From positions 1 to 36,812 of the forward strand of contig CAMJJT010000022.1 in NCBI GenBank assembly GCA_946406195.1: DNA of 36,812 nt, given 5' to 3'. Of this stretch, positions 15,372-24,078 are shown in pieces. A model generated the notes under the pieces. It was not told the origin of the DNA. It did not search any database and saw nothing but the letters and a program-made list of their open reading frames with translations. The position numbers and the translations under genes were made by a program. This DNA is from an uncultured Bacteroidales bacterium (GTDB lineage Bacteria > Bacteroidota > Bacteroidia > Bacteroidales > Paludibacteraceae). Positions within the stretch are counted from its first letter, which is position 1; each line of letters begins with the position of its first letter.

Positions 15372-15677
15372 TTAAGCTTCACCACCGGTGAAGGTTAAGG
15401 GAAGGGTGCTTCCTTTGGGCGCGCTGACGACCGGCTCGATGGTACCGAACTTCTGCTCGTACTGACCGATGTTATTCTGCAGGGCGCCAAGGATCTTCTT
15501 TGCCTGATCAGGGGTAACGACCACACGCGAAACGACGTTGGCCTGCGGCACACCGGGCATGAGTTGTGCGAAATCCAAAACGAACTCCGTAGGAGTATGC
15601 GCAATAAGCGCTAAGTTGGCAAACACGCCCTGCTGTTTATCCGGGGCAATGTTGATTTTTAATTCTTGCTTTTCCAT
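15372..15677 (-). CDS. DUF3467 family protein
   Basis: The 101-residue protein starts at the internal Met at 15677 (MEKQELKINIAPDKQQGVFANLALIAHTPTEFVLDF), which matches the small DUF3467 family. It continues with PQANVVSRVVVTPDQAKKILGALQNNIGQYEQKFG. Function is unknown. It lies 33 bp after the glycosyltransferase gene and 56 bp before the phosphorylase gene. Confidence 0.85.
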   Translation of the reverse strand: MEKQELKINIAPDKQQGVFANLALIAHTPTEFVLDFAQLMPGVPQANVVSRVVVTPDQAKKILGALQNNIGQYEQKFGTIEPVVSAPKGSTLPLTFTGGEA

Positions 15678-15710
15678 AAAAGTATTTACATATTTAGACA
15701 TTTACACATT

Positions 15711-16919
15711 TTACCATTTATTCTTGTTCCTTTTAGGGACCATGATCATCCACAGATTAACCAGCGGCAGGACGATGTCGAACCAGAGGATCGTGAACAT
15801 ACTAAACCGTCTCAAGCCCATTCTCCGCGCGGACTCATTGATGATAGCCGTTTGGACGATCCAACGCGACACAAATAGCGCAAGGGCTATTTGTAATTGA
15901 GAATTGAGAATTGAGAATTGAGAATTCGTTATTCCTTGGTATAGTACAATGCCCAATACCAGTGCATAGAAGAGTCCGCGGGTCAGAGGCTCCAAGGTCA
16001 GACGGAATTTCGTTTCGGGCTTATAGGACGGTGAGACGGAGAGGTGGCGTCTTTTCTGCTGCCACCACGATTTGAGGGTCGTTTTGGCAGGCGACCATGT
16101 ATAGGAATCAGGGCTGACCACCACCGCTGTGTTCTGCTTCGTAGCCACATGATTGATGAAGAGGTCATCATCGCCGGCTCTGTTCGTCATCAGACGGGTG
16201 AATCCGCCGGACTCAAAGAAGAGCGACTTACGGTACGCCAGATTACGTCCGACACCCATATACGGATGCCCGCAGAGCGCTGCGCCCAAGTAATGCAAGC
16301 CATTGAAGAGGGTGTCAAACCGAACCAGACGGTTCACATGTCCCTCCGTCTCGAAATACGGACTGAAACCAAGGACGATATCGATTGGTCGTTGGTCACT
16401 GGTCGTTGGTCGTTGGAACCCATTCATCATCTCGGAGATCCAACGGGTGGACTCCGGCACGCAGTCGGCGTCGGTCAGGAGCAGGTAGTCATACTGCGCC
16501 GCTTTCGCCGCCAAGGTAAGTGCTAATTTCTTAGTAGAACCCACGCGCGCACCGTACGGCACGAACGTCATTCGCACGCGCGCATCGTGCGTCATATAGG
16601 ACTCCACCACCTGCCGCGTGCTGTCCTCCGAACCATCATCCACCACGATCACTTCGTAGGTCGGATAATCCTGCACGAGCAGTGCCTGCAGATAATGGGA
16701 GAGGTTATCGCTCTCGTTATGCGCACAGAGGATGACGGAAACGCCTTCGGCGATTTGAGATTGGAGATTGGCGATTTGAGATTTTTTATCTCTGCGCAAT
16801 TTTCGCATCGGAGCCGCCATGTAGCGGATATAGAAATACATCTGCGCAATAAACAGCACACCCAGCGCCCCGATAAGCACCCAATCCAATAATGTTATTT
16901 CTGCCAAAAAAGTCATCAT
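15711..16919 (-). CDS. Membrane-bound family 2 glycosyltransferase
   Basis: The 402-residue protein has an N-terminal transmembrane helix (11-31) and a complete GT2 domain: SVILCAHNES, VIVVDDGSEDST (93-101), TDADC (DxD, 149-153), AGDDD (248-252, catalytic base region) and QQKRR (287-291). C-terminal membrane segments lie at about 315-330 and 343-400. It should transfer a sugar from a nucleotide sugar at the inner membrane. Three separate heptad elements lie inside the gene, encoding residues around 46-56, 168-178 and 331-342. Each falls in a linker or loop. It is the second gene after the PCMD protein. Confidence 0.88.
   Translation of the reverse strand: MMTFLAEITLLDWVLIGALGVLFIAQMYFYIRYMAAPMRKLRRDKKSQIANLQSQIAEGVSVILCAHNESDNLSHYLQALLVQDYPTYEVIVVDDGSEDSTRQVVESYMTHDARVRMTFVPYGARVGSTKKLALTLAAKAAQYDYLLLTDADCVPESTRWISEMMNGFQRPTTSDQRPIDIVLGFSPYFETEGHVNRLVRFDTLFNGLHYLGAALCGHPYMGVGRNLAYRKSLFFESGGFTRLMTNRAGDDDLFINHVATKQNTAVVVSPDSYTWSPAKTTLKSWWQQKRRHLSVSPSYKPETKFRLTLEPLTRGLFYALVLGIVLYQGITNSQFSILNSQLQIALALFVSRWIVQTAIINESARRMGLRRFSMFTILWFDIVLPLVNLWMIMVPKRNKNKW
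15892..15926 (-). repeat. Five-heptad element inside the GT2 gene (C-terminal part)
   Basis: Plus-strand units are TGTAATT followed by GAGAATT four times, 35 bp. Coding-strand unit CTCAATT. It encodes NSQFSILNSQLQ between two membrane segments. Confidence 0.85.
16383..16417 (-). repeat. Five-heptad element inside the GT2 gene (middle)
   Basis: Plus-strand units are GATTGGT, CGTTGGT, CACTGGT, CGTTGGT and CGTTGGA, 35 bp. It encodes QRPTTSDQRP, an apparent insertion before the DIVLGF strand. Confidence 0.85.
16750..16784 (-). repeat. Five-heptad element inside the GT2 gene (N-terminal linker)
   Basis: Plus-strand units are GCGATTT, GAGATTG, GAGATTG, GCGATTT and GAGATTT, 35 bp. It encodes KSQIANLQSQIAE between the first membrane helix and the catalytic domain. 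Confidence 0.85.
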
Positions 16920-16939
16920 CTCCCTTGCTATTGGATAGG

Positions 16940-18025
16940 TTATTTGGTCACTTGGATGCGATAAGTATGCGCCGACGAGTTATCCTCCGCCTTGACGGTG
17001 ATGATCCACGGTTTGCCGTTGATTTCACCGGGCTGCACGCTCATCTCGTTTGCATCTAACTTACGGCCGTTGAAGGTAGCTTTATCGCCCTTGATGTTCT
17101 TCAACGAACCCATACCGCGGAAGGCCTGGATAGTAATTGGTGATTTGTCATTGGTCATTGGTAATTTGTAAGTCTGCAGCTTCTCGCTATCGGGATCAAA
17201 CTCTTTCCATTCCTTACCGTTAATCGTCAGTTTATCAATGCGTGACGAATAGATCAGCTGCAGGTCATCGACGTAAATCGCATTGCCGTCGTACAAGCCG
17301 TCGTTAGCCCGGAAAGCCGGATAATTGCCGGCAGAGAAAATCACGTTACACATCTCCGGACGGGCATCGGAGCGGTAGAGAATAGGCACTTTGATGAGCG
17401 TCCATTCGTCGTACTTAGCACGCGCACGATACCATCCTTCCGCCACTTGTTTGGCAGGCTGCTCCGTGCCGCACTCATTGCCGTCCGTGGCCTGACGGAT
17501 GTCGCTCTCCTCATTGATGCGCTCGGTGGAGGTACATTTGCCTACTTTGTTCTTATAGGACGCCCCCTTCGCCGTGCCTGCCCAGGAGTAATAGAGGAGG
17601 TGGAAATCCTCCTTGTCGGTGTTCGCACCCGTGCGTTTGATCCAAACCGCCATCGTGTCCGGACGGTATTTCCAGACGATGCCTCCGGTCGTACCCGCCG
17701 TAGCGCTGTTAATACTCAGTCCTCTGAGGTACTGCCACGGTTCACCCAAGGAGATGTATCCCGGACCAACCGCCGTGATGCCCAAGGCGCCAACCGAGCG
17801 GTCCGCCACGTAGGCACATTTACCGGAACGACCGGGCTTGGCGTACATGAACGTGAACTTCAGACCCACCTGCGTCACGTTACTGCCGTTCCAATCCTCC
17901 AACTGGGCATCTCCGTTATAGACTCTCGACCAATTCTCAAAATGAGAATCGGGTAACTGTTGTGCTTGTACACATGCTGACAAAGCCAGCAAAAAGATAG
18001 TGATGATGTTCTTTTTCATTTTCAT
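16940..18025 (-). CDS. PCMD-domain secreted protein
   Basis: The 361-residue protein has a signal peptide (MKMKKNIITIFLLALSACVQAQ) and begins LPDSHFENWSRV, with GLGITAVGPGYISLG-like strands, a lectin-like jelly-roll body and DDLQLIYSSRIDKLTINGK. This fits the PCMD (putative carbohydrate metabolism domain) proteins of Bacteroidetes. The last 70 residues look like an added beta domain ending HTYRIQVTK. It heads a four-gene operon from the promoter at 18044-18075. A heptad element at 17134-17168 encodes YKLPMTNDKSPIT. Confidence 0.75.
   Translation of the reverse strand: MKMKKNIITIFLLALSACVQAQQLPDSHFENWSRVYNGDAQLEDWNGSNVTQVGLKFTFMYAKPGRSGKCAYVADRSVGALGITAVGPGYISLGEPWQYLRGLSINSATAGTTGGIVWKYRPDTMAVWIKRTGANTDKEDFHLLYYSWAGTAKGASYKNKVGKCTSTERINEESDIRQATDGNECGTEQPAKQVAEGWYRARAKYDEWTLIKVPILYRSDARPEMCNVIFSAGNYPAFRANDGLYDGNAIYVDDLQLIYSSRIDKLTINGKEWKEFDPDSEKLQTYKLPMTNDKSPITIQAFRGMGSLKNIKGDKATFNGRKLDANEMSVQPGEINGKPWIITVKAEDNSSAHTYRIQVTK
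17134..17168 (-). repeat. Five-heptad element inside the PCMD gene
   Basis: Plus-strand units are TAATTGG, TGATTTG, TCATTGG, TCATTGG and TAATTTG, 35 bp. It encodes YKLPMTNDKSPIT in a linker between two domains. Confidence 0.85.
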
Positions 18026-18043
18026 TTAAAACCTTTGCGGGTG

Positions 18044-18075
18044 CAAAGGTACGATTTTTTTTTGACATGCGCAAT
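18044..18075 (-). promoter_or_regulatory. Promoter of the PCMD operon
   Basis: On the minus strand TACCTTTG (18044-18051) and ATTG (18072-18075) are the -7 and -33 elements with a 20-bp spacer. Confidence 0.8.
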
Positions 18076-18165
18076 AGTTGGACGATTTTTTCCTTTGTCA
18101 GACGCTTTTTCAGCCCCTCAAAGCGCCCATAAGTACGAAAAAAAACAAAAAAGTGGCATACACTC

Positions 18166-18196
18166 TTGTGTATGTCATTTTTTTTATGTAATTTTG
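18166..18196 (+). promoter_or_regulatory. Promoter of tamB
   Basis: TTG (18166-18168) and TAATTTTG (18189-18196) are the -33 and -7 elements with a 20-bp spacer. The tamB start codon is 17 bases downstream, so the leader is very short. Confidence 0.78.
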
Positions 18197-18213
18197 CAGG
18201 CTGAATTTATGCA

Positions 18214-21200
18214 ATGAAGCGAATATTGTACATATTGGCTGTTTTGATTGTCAGTATTTCGTTGGTAAGCGGGATGCTGATAGCGGCGTTGATGAGCGAC
18301 CGAGTGGAGACGGCTGCGGTAGGGCTTGTGACGGCGGAGCTCTCGCGTGCGTTAGGCACAGAGACCCGTGTAGGCGCTATCGAATACCGTTTCCCTGCGC
18401 GTGTGGCCATCAAGGATGTTTATATAGAAGACCGCCAACGTGACACTTTGCTTTATGTAGGCGAACTGTACGCCCATTTCCGCCCCTTGGCGCTGCGAGA
18501 TAACGAGATTCGTTTCTCCCATGTGCGGCTGAGCGATGTGACGGCGAACATCTACCGTCTGCCGGACTCCACATGGAACTACGCACTCTTCACGTTGCCT
18601 CAGAAAGACACGACGCAGACGGGAGAGGAGACACCTTTCCGCAGTCTGGTCAGCGTACGGGACATCCGGCTCGATAACATCCGCGTGCGGTACGAGGATT
18701 ATCAGGCGGAGTTGACGCATGCCGAGATGGATCTATACACCTTCAGCGCGAACGAACTGGATGCGCAGATAGGCGAGCTGAGCGGCATCGTGACGGCGGC
18801 GGGAGAGAAACGTAGGACCCACTCCTCGCGGTTGGAGTTAGAGTCCTTCAAAGCACGGATGATACTAAACGACAGCGTGTTCGGTTTTCCGACGCTCAGC
18901 GCACGTCTGCCGCACTCACGATTGGACCTGAGCGGCATCGAGATGCGTTTTCCCGCTACCGACACGCTCACCCTCAGCGAAGCGGCGCATGACATCTCTT
19001 TTGCGCTCACGTTCCATGAGGCATCCATCGTGCCGGCGGACCTCGCGCTCTTCGTGCCTCGCGTACAACGGCTCACACGTCCTGTAACGCTCAACGGAGC
19101 CGTAGGAGGTACGCTCGATTCGCTCTATTTCAATAACATCGCCGTGCGTTATAACGGTCGGACGCTCTTGGAGGGAAACGTGAGTGCCGTAGGTGCTCCG
19201 GATCTTGAGAACCCTTATCTGCGGGCAAACCTGAAAGAGCTGAACACCAACGCGGCTCGGTTGCAGGATTTTCTGTCGCAACTCTACGGCCGTCCGATGT
19301 ATCTGCCGAGAGAGGTACACCGTTTGGGCGACATCCATTATCGCGGTTTGGCGGAAGGACGGCTGCATGACATGACGCTTCATGGCGCTTTCCGCACGGC
19401 GCTCGGTACGATCAGTACGGACGGTACGTTCGTCAGCGATTCCACTTTCACCCATATGCGTTACAACGCGCGCGTGGCAGGTCATAAGTTCCGCCTCGGA
19501 CGGATGCTGGCTATCGATAAGATGGGCAGTATTACCGTGGATGTGCGCTCCAACGGCACGATCGACGAGGGAGAGGTGCGCGGAGACGTGCTGGCACATA
19601 TACGCGAGATGACCTATAACGACTACACCTATAATGATCTCACTTTCAACGGACGCTACGAGCCCAAACGCTACCAAGGTCAGGCGGCGATTGACGATCC
19701 TCATCTGCAGGTGGCGTTCGACGGTGTGGTGGACATGCACGACCTCAATCCCGAGATCAATTTCAATCTGCGATGCCGCCATTTCGACACGGAGCCTTTA
19801 GGGAGCAAGGAGCTGCGTACCGCTTTCGCCGTGGCGGTGGATCTGAACGGTGTGGACGTGGATAAGATGAGCGGTTATCTGGTCTTGGATTCGCTCTTTG
19901 TAGCTACCCGGAGCGACTCTATCCTCATGCAACAGCTGACCCTGTTCGTGGAGGCGGATGACGGCAACCATAAGACTTTCTCGCTCCACAGCGATTACAT
20001 GCGCGCGGAGTTGGACGGTCTCTTCCGCTATCAGGACATCGCGCCGGCTTTCCAAGCGATGATGCATTATTTCCTGCCGTCTGCCGTTTCGGCGCCCCGT
20101 TCCTCGTGGGAGCCTGTCTCGTTCCAATTGCAAGCGAACGGCGAACGGCTCAGAGACATCCAGCGGCTCTTCACCGCGCCCATTACTCTGAGCGACCACC
20201 CTACCCTGCAAGCCAGCGCTACGCTTCGTTCAGGAGCTGATCCGAAACTGGATTTCCGGTTCTTTGCACCCGGTGTACGCGCCGCGACGACGCCGGTGCA
20301 TGACCTCACCGTCACACTCAACACCGTGGACACGCTGCGCCATGCCGCACAAGGCACAGCCGGTTCAGGGCTGGCGTTCAGTATCTCCGCCGAGGCGATG
20401 AAGATGCACACCGTGCTCTCCACTCTCGCTTTCCGCGACACGCTCCTCACTCATCTCACCCTCCGCCAGCAATCGGACATAGATGCCGAACTGCCGGAAG
20501 GATGGCGGAACCTCAGTCCGCGTGAGTTACAACGGGCACTCAGTTCGGATCTCACGTTCGGTGAACGCCGCCGTGCCCTCTTAGCCGCACAACGGGCAGG
20601 CTCCTACGGAGGAGACATTCGCCTCATCACCCATTTCTCGAGATACAAACAGCAGCCCTTGGTGGACCTGCATTTCATGCCCGGTATGCTGCAACTCAAG
20701 GACTCGACTTACACCCTCGGCGAGAGTCGCATCACCTATTGCGCGGCGGACACCACGCTACAGATTGACCATTTCGTCTTCGAAGGCAACGGGCAACATC
20801 TCCGCGCAGACGGATTGGCGTCCAAACGGTCGCAAGACACACTCGCGGTCGATCTGCAGAAGATCAATGCGGCGTATGTCGTGCCGTTCTTCCTGCCGGT
20901 TCAGACCATCTCTTTCAACGGTCTGCTCTCCGGACGGGCAAACATAGCGTCCGTGCTCGGCAAACCCGTTATCGAGACGCAGATACATATTGATTCGATG
21001 GGACTGAACAACTGCATCTTGGGCGATGCAGAAGTGGATCTGGGCATCAAGGATTCCCTCCGTTTCCACGCCGACGTCTATCGTACCAACCGCAAAGTGG
21101 TCAACTTGGACGGCAAGGCGCTCTTTGACAAAGGGGAATGGGAACTGGACATGACCACGGACTCGGTGCCCTTGGCGTTTGTCAATCACTGGACAGCGAG

Positions 21201-22800
21201 TGTACTGAAGGATTTGGACGGCAATGCGACCGGACATGTCGTTGTCGGCGGCAAACCCGGGCTGACCTACGTGCTGCTCCGTGCCGCTGCGCAGAACGCG
21301 TCTTTCACCCTGCCGTGGACCGGCGCACGGTACACCATCCCCGAAGATACCATCGTCATGGATACCACCTTCATCGGCTTCCCGAACGTACGACTGCGCG
21401 ACGCGGAAGGTAACCGGTTGGAGATCAACGGCGCTATCCATCATGACCAGTTCAAGGATTTTGCGCTGGACCTGCATGTCGATGCACACGATGCACTGGT
21501 CTTCGATGATGAGGAACCCGGTAAGATGCTGCGCGGACATGTGTACGCCTCCGGACATGTGGACGTTACGGGAAAAGAAGATGACATCGTCGTCGATGCC
21601 GACACACGTACCTCCAAGAACTCCCGTTTCCGCCTCAGCGTGGATAATATTTCCTCCGCTTCGTCCTCCAGCTTCATTCATTTCGTGGAGCACCCGGACT
21701 TAAGCGCCGACAGCATCATCGAGACCGATCTGGATAACATCGACATCGTCGAGAAAGTGCAACGTGACACCTCTTTCCACCGAGCAGGACGATGCCAACT
21801 CAAACTGAGCATCGAGGTGAATCCTCTCTTGCTCTTCCAGCTGGTGATCGGAGAGCGAAACGGCGACATGATTCAAGCGCGCGGAACAGGTGCACTCCGT
21901 CTTTTCTATGACACCGAGTCGGGAGATGTGCGCCTCTTAGGTACCTATGACATCGAGCGCGGTACACTCAGTTACACCATCGCGAATATGCTCCGTAAGG
22001 AGTTCACTATCGGAGACCGTTCTACCATCGTCTTCTCCGGCGACCCGGGCAATCCGCAACTGGACGTGACGGCGAAATACCGCGTTACCGCTACCCTCAA
22101 AGACCTCTTTGGCGACGACGCTTCGCAGGTGGCTACCAACCGAAGCAATATACCCGTACTCACCTGCCTCCATCTGAGCGGACCGCTCCAAGAACCGATA
22201 CTCAGTTTCTCGCTCGAGTTCCCTTCCAGCGACCAATCCGTCCAACAACAGGTACGCCAGATCATCAACACCGACGAGATGCTGATGAGACAGGTCATTT
22301 ACCTCCTTGTCTTCGGGCGTTTCTACCCGCCGGAGAACATGAAAACGAACGAGAACTCAACGCTCAACTCCACCTATTCGCTCCTCTCTTCTACCGTCAC
22401 GGGACAGATCAACGCTTGGCTCTCCAAACTGACCAACGTCATCACTCTTGGTGTGGCTATCCGCGCTGACGGAGAAGGAGCCGCTGCTACGCAGGAATAC
22501 GAGGCGCAGTTCCAACTCCAACCGGTGGACCGACTGGTCATCAACGGTAACGTCGGCTATCGTTATAACGACGTCTCCAACCAACCTTTCTTTGGCGATC
22601 TGGATGTCGAAGTGCTGCTCACCGAAGACGGTCAATGGCGACTCAAAGGTTATACCCATACCGTCGATAAATACTCCCTGCGGCAGGCTTCTACTATTCA
22701 GGGATTCGGTCTCATGTGGAAGAAAGACTTCAACTGGCCTTCTCTCAAGAAGAAAAAGAAAGCGAAAGAAGCGAAGAAAGACGTGCCCGAGAATCAATGA
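18214..22800 (+). CDS. tamB: Translocation and assembly module TamB-like inner-membrane protein
   Basis: The 1528-residue protein starts with a membrane anchor (about residues 4-28). A very long repetitive beta body follows, typical of the AsmA/TamB superfamily of bridge-like lipid transport proteins. The last 450 residues form the DUF490 domain (for example TGALRLFYDTESGDVRLLGTYDIERGTLSY, then VRQIINTDEMLMRQVIYLLVFGRFYPP). The tail is Lys-rich (KKKKKAKEAKK). It would span the periplasm and link inner and outer membranes. No TamA/Omp85 partner is adjacent. It is monocistronic, with its own promoter. Confidence 0.9.
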   Translation: MKRILYILAVLIVSISLVSGMLIAALMSDRVETAAVGLVTAELSRALGTETRVGAIEYRFPARVAIKDVYIEDRQRDTLLYVGELYAHFRPLALRDNEIRFSHVRLSDVTANIYRLPDSTWNYALFTLPQKDTTQTGEETPFRSLVSVRDIRLDNIRVRYEDYQAELTHAEMDLYTFSANELDAQIGELSGIVTAAGEKRRTHSSRLELESFKARMILNDSVFGFPTLSARLPHSRLDLSGIEMRFPATDTLTLSEAAHDISFALTFHEASIVPADLALFVPRVQRLTRPVTLNGAVGGTLDSLYFNNIAVRYNGRTLLEGNVSAVGAPDLENPYLRANLKELNTNAARLQDFLSQLYGRPMYLPREVHRLGDIHYRGLAEGRLHDMTLHGAFRTALGTISTDGTFVSDSTFTHMRYNARVAGHKFRLGRMLAIDKMGSITVDVRSNGTIDEGEVRGDVLAHIREMTYNDYTYNDLTFNGRYEPKRYQGQAAIDDPHLQVAFDGVVDMHDLNPEINFNLRCRHFDTEPLGSKELRTAFAVAVDLNGVDVDKMSGYLVLDSLFVATRSDSILMQQLTLFVEADDGNHKTFSLHSDYMRAELDGLFRYQDIAPAFQAMMHYFLPSAVSAPRSSWEPVSFQLQANGERLRDIQRLFTAPITLSDHPTLQASATLRSGADPKLDFRFFAPGVRAATTPVHDLTVTLNTVDTLRHAAQGTAGSGLAFSISAEAMKMHTVLSTLAFRDTLLTHLTLRQQSDIDAELPEGWRNLSPRELQRALSSDLTFGERRRALLAAQRAGSYGGDIRLITHFSRYKQQPLVDLHFMPGMLQLKDSTYTLGESRITYCAADTTLQIDHFVFEGNGQHLRADGLASKRSQDTLAVDLQKINAAYVVPFFLPVQTISFNGLLSGRANIASVLGKPVIETQIHIDSMGLNNCILGDAEVDLGIKDSLRFHADVYRTNRKVVNLDGKALFDKGEWELDMTTDSVPLAFVNHWTASVLKDLDGNATGHVVVGGKPGLTYVLLRAAAQNASFTLPWTGARYTIPEDTIVMDTTFIGFPNVRLRDAEGNRLEINGAIHHDQFKDFALDLHVDAHDALVFDDEEPGKMLRGHVYASGHVDVTGKEDDIVVDADTRTSKNSRFRLSVDNISSASSSSFIHFVEHPDLSADSIIETDLDNIDIVEKVQRDTSFHRAGRCQLKLSIEVNPLLLFQLVIGERNGDMIQARGTGALRLFYDTESGDVRLLGTYDIERGTLSYTIANMLRKEFTIGDRSTIVFSGDPGNPQLDVTAKYRVTATLKDLFGDDASQVATNRSNIPVLTCLHLSGPLQEPILSFSLEFPSSDQSVQQQVRQIINTDEMLMRQVIYLLVFGRFYPPENMKTNENSTLNSTYSLLSSTVTGQINAWLSKLTNVITLGVAIRADGEGAAATQEYEAQFQLQPVDRLVINGNVGYRYNDVSNQPFFGDLDVEVLLTEDGQWRLKGYTHTVDKYSLRQASTIQGFGLMWKKDFNWPSLKKKKKAKEAKKDVPENQ

Positions 22801-22840
22801 GAGGTGCATGCAAGATGGCGGCACACACCCCCGTAACATA

Positions 22841-22870
22841 CAAAAAGGACGGCCCTGCGGTCGTCCTTTT
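22841..22870 (-). terminator. Terminator of tRNA-Arg
   Basis: AAAGGACG and CGTCCTTT pair around a ten-base loop. On the minus strand a run of T follows, starting just after the tRNA 3' end. Confidence 0.8.
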
Positions 22871-22871
22871 G

Positions 22872-22945
22872 TGATCCATGCAGGATTCAAACCTGCAACC
22901 CCCACATCCGTAGTGTGGTACTCTATTCAGTTGAGCTAATGGACC
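22872..22945 (-). tRNA. tRNA-Arg (anticodon ACG)
   Basis: A 74-nt cloverleaf reads on the minus strand. The acceptor GGTCCAT/ATGGATC has one G-T wobble. The D stem is GCTC/GAGT, the anticodon stem CCACA/TGTGG closes CTACGGA with anticodon ACG, and the T stem GCAGG/CCTGC closes TTTGAAT. Discriminator A, no encoded CCA. Confidence 0.95.
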
Positions 22946-22990
22946 CGGAGCTTTCTCCTTTAATATGCTTCTAATTTTCAAAAGCGGCTG

Positions 22991-23022
22991 CAAAGGTACT
23001 GCTTTTTTTTGACATACGCAAA
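22991..23022 (-). promoter_or_regulatory. Promoter of tRNA-Arg
   Basis: On the minus strand TACCTTTG (22991-22998) and TTTG (23019-23022) are the -7 and -33 elements with a 20-bp spacer. Its A-rich spacer is nearly identical to the tRNA-Lys promoter's. Confidence 0.8.
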
Positions 23023-23102
23023 TTTTTTCGTTAAAAAATGCAATTTTAGTGTGATTTTTTACAAATTCCAGGTATGATTCGTACATTTTTTTGAATTTTT
23101 TG

Positions 23103-23110
23103 TACCTTTG
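23103..23110 (+). promoter_or_regulatory. Bacteroidetes -7 element upstream of 23137 gene
   Basis: TACCTTTG matches TAnnTTTG 26 bases before the start codon. Only a weak -33 (TTCG near 23078) is seen at the expected distance. Confidence 0.6.
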
Positions 23111-23136
23111 CATCCGAATTATTGTACTAAAGAGAA

Positions 23137-23367
23137 ATGGAACCGATTGACACCACAAACATGTGCTCGCACCTCCAACGCAAACTATTTGCCCCGGATG
23201 GTGAATACCGCGCTATCCGTGAGCAGATAGAGAACGACCCGACGCTGACAGCTGTTGTCCGTTCACGACAGTTACACATCTATCGCGACGGAAAGAAGAT
23301 CCTTGTCTTGGCCGGCAAAAGCGCGCCGAAGATCATTCGGGAAGATAAATTGACAGAATTATTATAA
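23137..23367 (+). CDS. Small conserved-looking protein, unknown
   Basis: The 76-residue product reads MEPIDTTNMCSHLQRKLFAP, then EYRAIREQIENDPTLTAVVRSRQLHIYRDGKKILVLAGKSAPKIIRED. It looks like a compact alpha/beta protein without signal or membrane segment. I do not recognise the family. It has its own -7 element and is followed 39 bp later by the winged-helix gene, so the two probably share a transcript. Confidence 0.7.
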   Translation: MEPIDTTNMCSHLQRKLFAPDGEYRAIREQIENDPTLTAVVRSRQLHIYRDGKKILVLAGKSAPKIIREDKLTELL

Positions 23368-23406
23368 TAGACCATACAATAATCAACCAACTAATTTTAT
23401 ATTCTT

Positions 23407-23577
23407 ATGAAAGAGCAAGTATTGAACGCCATGCGTGCAGCAGGCAAGCCGGTATCGGCAGGTGAAGTAGCTAAGTCCTTGAAAGCAGACCGCAAAGAGG
23501 TGGACAAAGCCTTTGCAGACCTCAAGAAAGAAGGTGCCATCGTGTCCCCTGTTCGCTGCAAATGGACAGTAGCATAA
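23407..23577 (+). CDS. Mini winged-helix DNA-binding protein
   Basis: The 56-residue product reads MKEQVLNAMRAAGKPVSAGEVAKSLKAD, then RKEVDKAFADLKKEGAIVSP and RCKWTVA. The pattern (helix, AGEVAKSL recognition turn, KKEGAIVSP wing) is a minimal winged helix-turn-helix of a kind common in Bacteroidetes. Regulatory targets are unknown. It is followed by the composite terminator-promoter at 23596-23647. Confidence 0.78.
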   Translation: MKEQVLNAMRAAGKPVSAGEVAKSLKADRKEVDKAFADLKKEGAIVSPVRCKWTVA

Positions 23578-23595
23578 AAAAACATCTGTTAAAAG

Positions 23596-23647
23596 AAAAA
23601 ATCCCACAAAAACTTGTACATGTGGGATTTTTTTTGTAATTTTGCAC
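23596..23647 (+). terminator. Composite terminator and promoter, copy 1
   Basis: AATCCCACA pairs with TGTGGGATT and is followed by T8, a rho-independent terminator. The hairpin loop contains TTG (23614-23616) and TAATTTTG lies at 23637-23644, giving a -33/-7 promoter with an exact 20-bp spacer made of the 3' stem and T run. The 52-bp segment recurs at 36065-36116 with one mismatch. Confidence 0.78.
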
Positions 23648-23648
23648 C

Positions 23649-23999
23649 GTGATTCAGTTTGTTCGGAAATATGCCTATGTGATCTTGCTTGTATTAATGA
23701 GCGCTTTTGCGGCATGCTTGGTTGCAGACGAATGGAGCGATATGCGCCATGCTTGGCAGGATTTGCATATTGAAGCCACGGCTGAAATAGAGGTCGAAGA
23801 TTTCGAATGGGATGAGTTTGGCGGGGACAATGGAATCTGTAGAACAACTCTACCCATATTTGAATCGTTTGATTGTCAATTATCACCTATCAACTGTCAA
23901 TTATCAACTCCTTTCATCTCCGACAAACAGCGGCTTGGTTTAGTGCGTCGTTATGCCCCGCGAAAAGCTATTTTACACCATAATTATGTCTTGACATAA
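23649..23999 (+). CDS. Small exported protein, unknown
   Basis: The 116-residue frame starts at GTG 23649 and gives a good signal or anchor: MIQFVRKYAYVILLVLMSAFAACLVA, then an acidic DEWSDMRHAWQDLH stretch. The GTG is only five bases after the -7 element, so the transcript would be leaderless or nearly so. The alternative starts, GTG 23679 and ATG 23697, cut into the signal. A heptad element at 23875-23909 encodes the region around CQLSPINCQLST. The family is not recognised. A terminator follows. Confidence 0.6.
   Translation: MIQFVRKYAYVILLVLMSAFAACLVADEWSDMRHAWQDLHIEATAEIEVEDFEWDEFGGDNGICRTTLPIFESFDCQLSPINCQLSTPFISDKQRLGLVRRYAPRKAILHHNYVLT
23875..23909 (+). repeat. Five-heptad element inside the small exported protein gene
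   Basis: Units are GTCAATT, ATCACCT, ATCAACT, GTCAATT and ATCAACT, 35 bp. The sense unit NTCAAYT is the same as in the elements at 748 and 15892. Confidence 0.85.
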
Positions 24000-24003
24000 C
24001 CCT

Positions 24004-24040
24004 AACGGTATGAACTCATGCGAGTTTGTACCGTTTTTTT
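24004..24040 (+). terminator. Terminator of the small exported protein gene
   Basis: AACGGTA (004-010) pairs with TACCGTT (029-035), with an inner AACTC/GAGTT stem and a T run after it. Confidence 0.88.
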
Positions 24041-24043
24041 ATT

Positions 24044-24078
24044 ATAAAATCACAAATAACAAATCACAAATAACATAT
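24044..24078 (+). repeat. Five-heptad element overlapping the start codon of 24077
   Basis: Units are ATAAAAT, CACAAAT, AACAAAT, CACAAAT and AACATAT, 35 bp. The last unit runs into the ATG at 24077. Confidence 0.75.

Noticed and set aside
18916..19782. Long antisense frame within tamB (and another at 20758-21693)
   Set aside because: Both are mirrors of G/C-rich tamB coding sequence. The products look low-complexity and have no promoter or family pattern.
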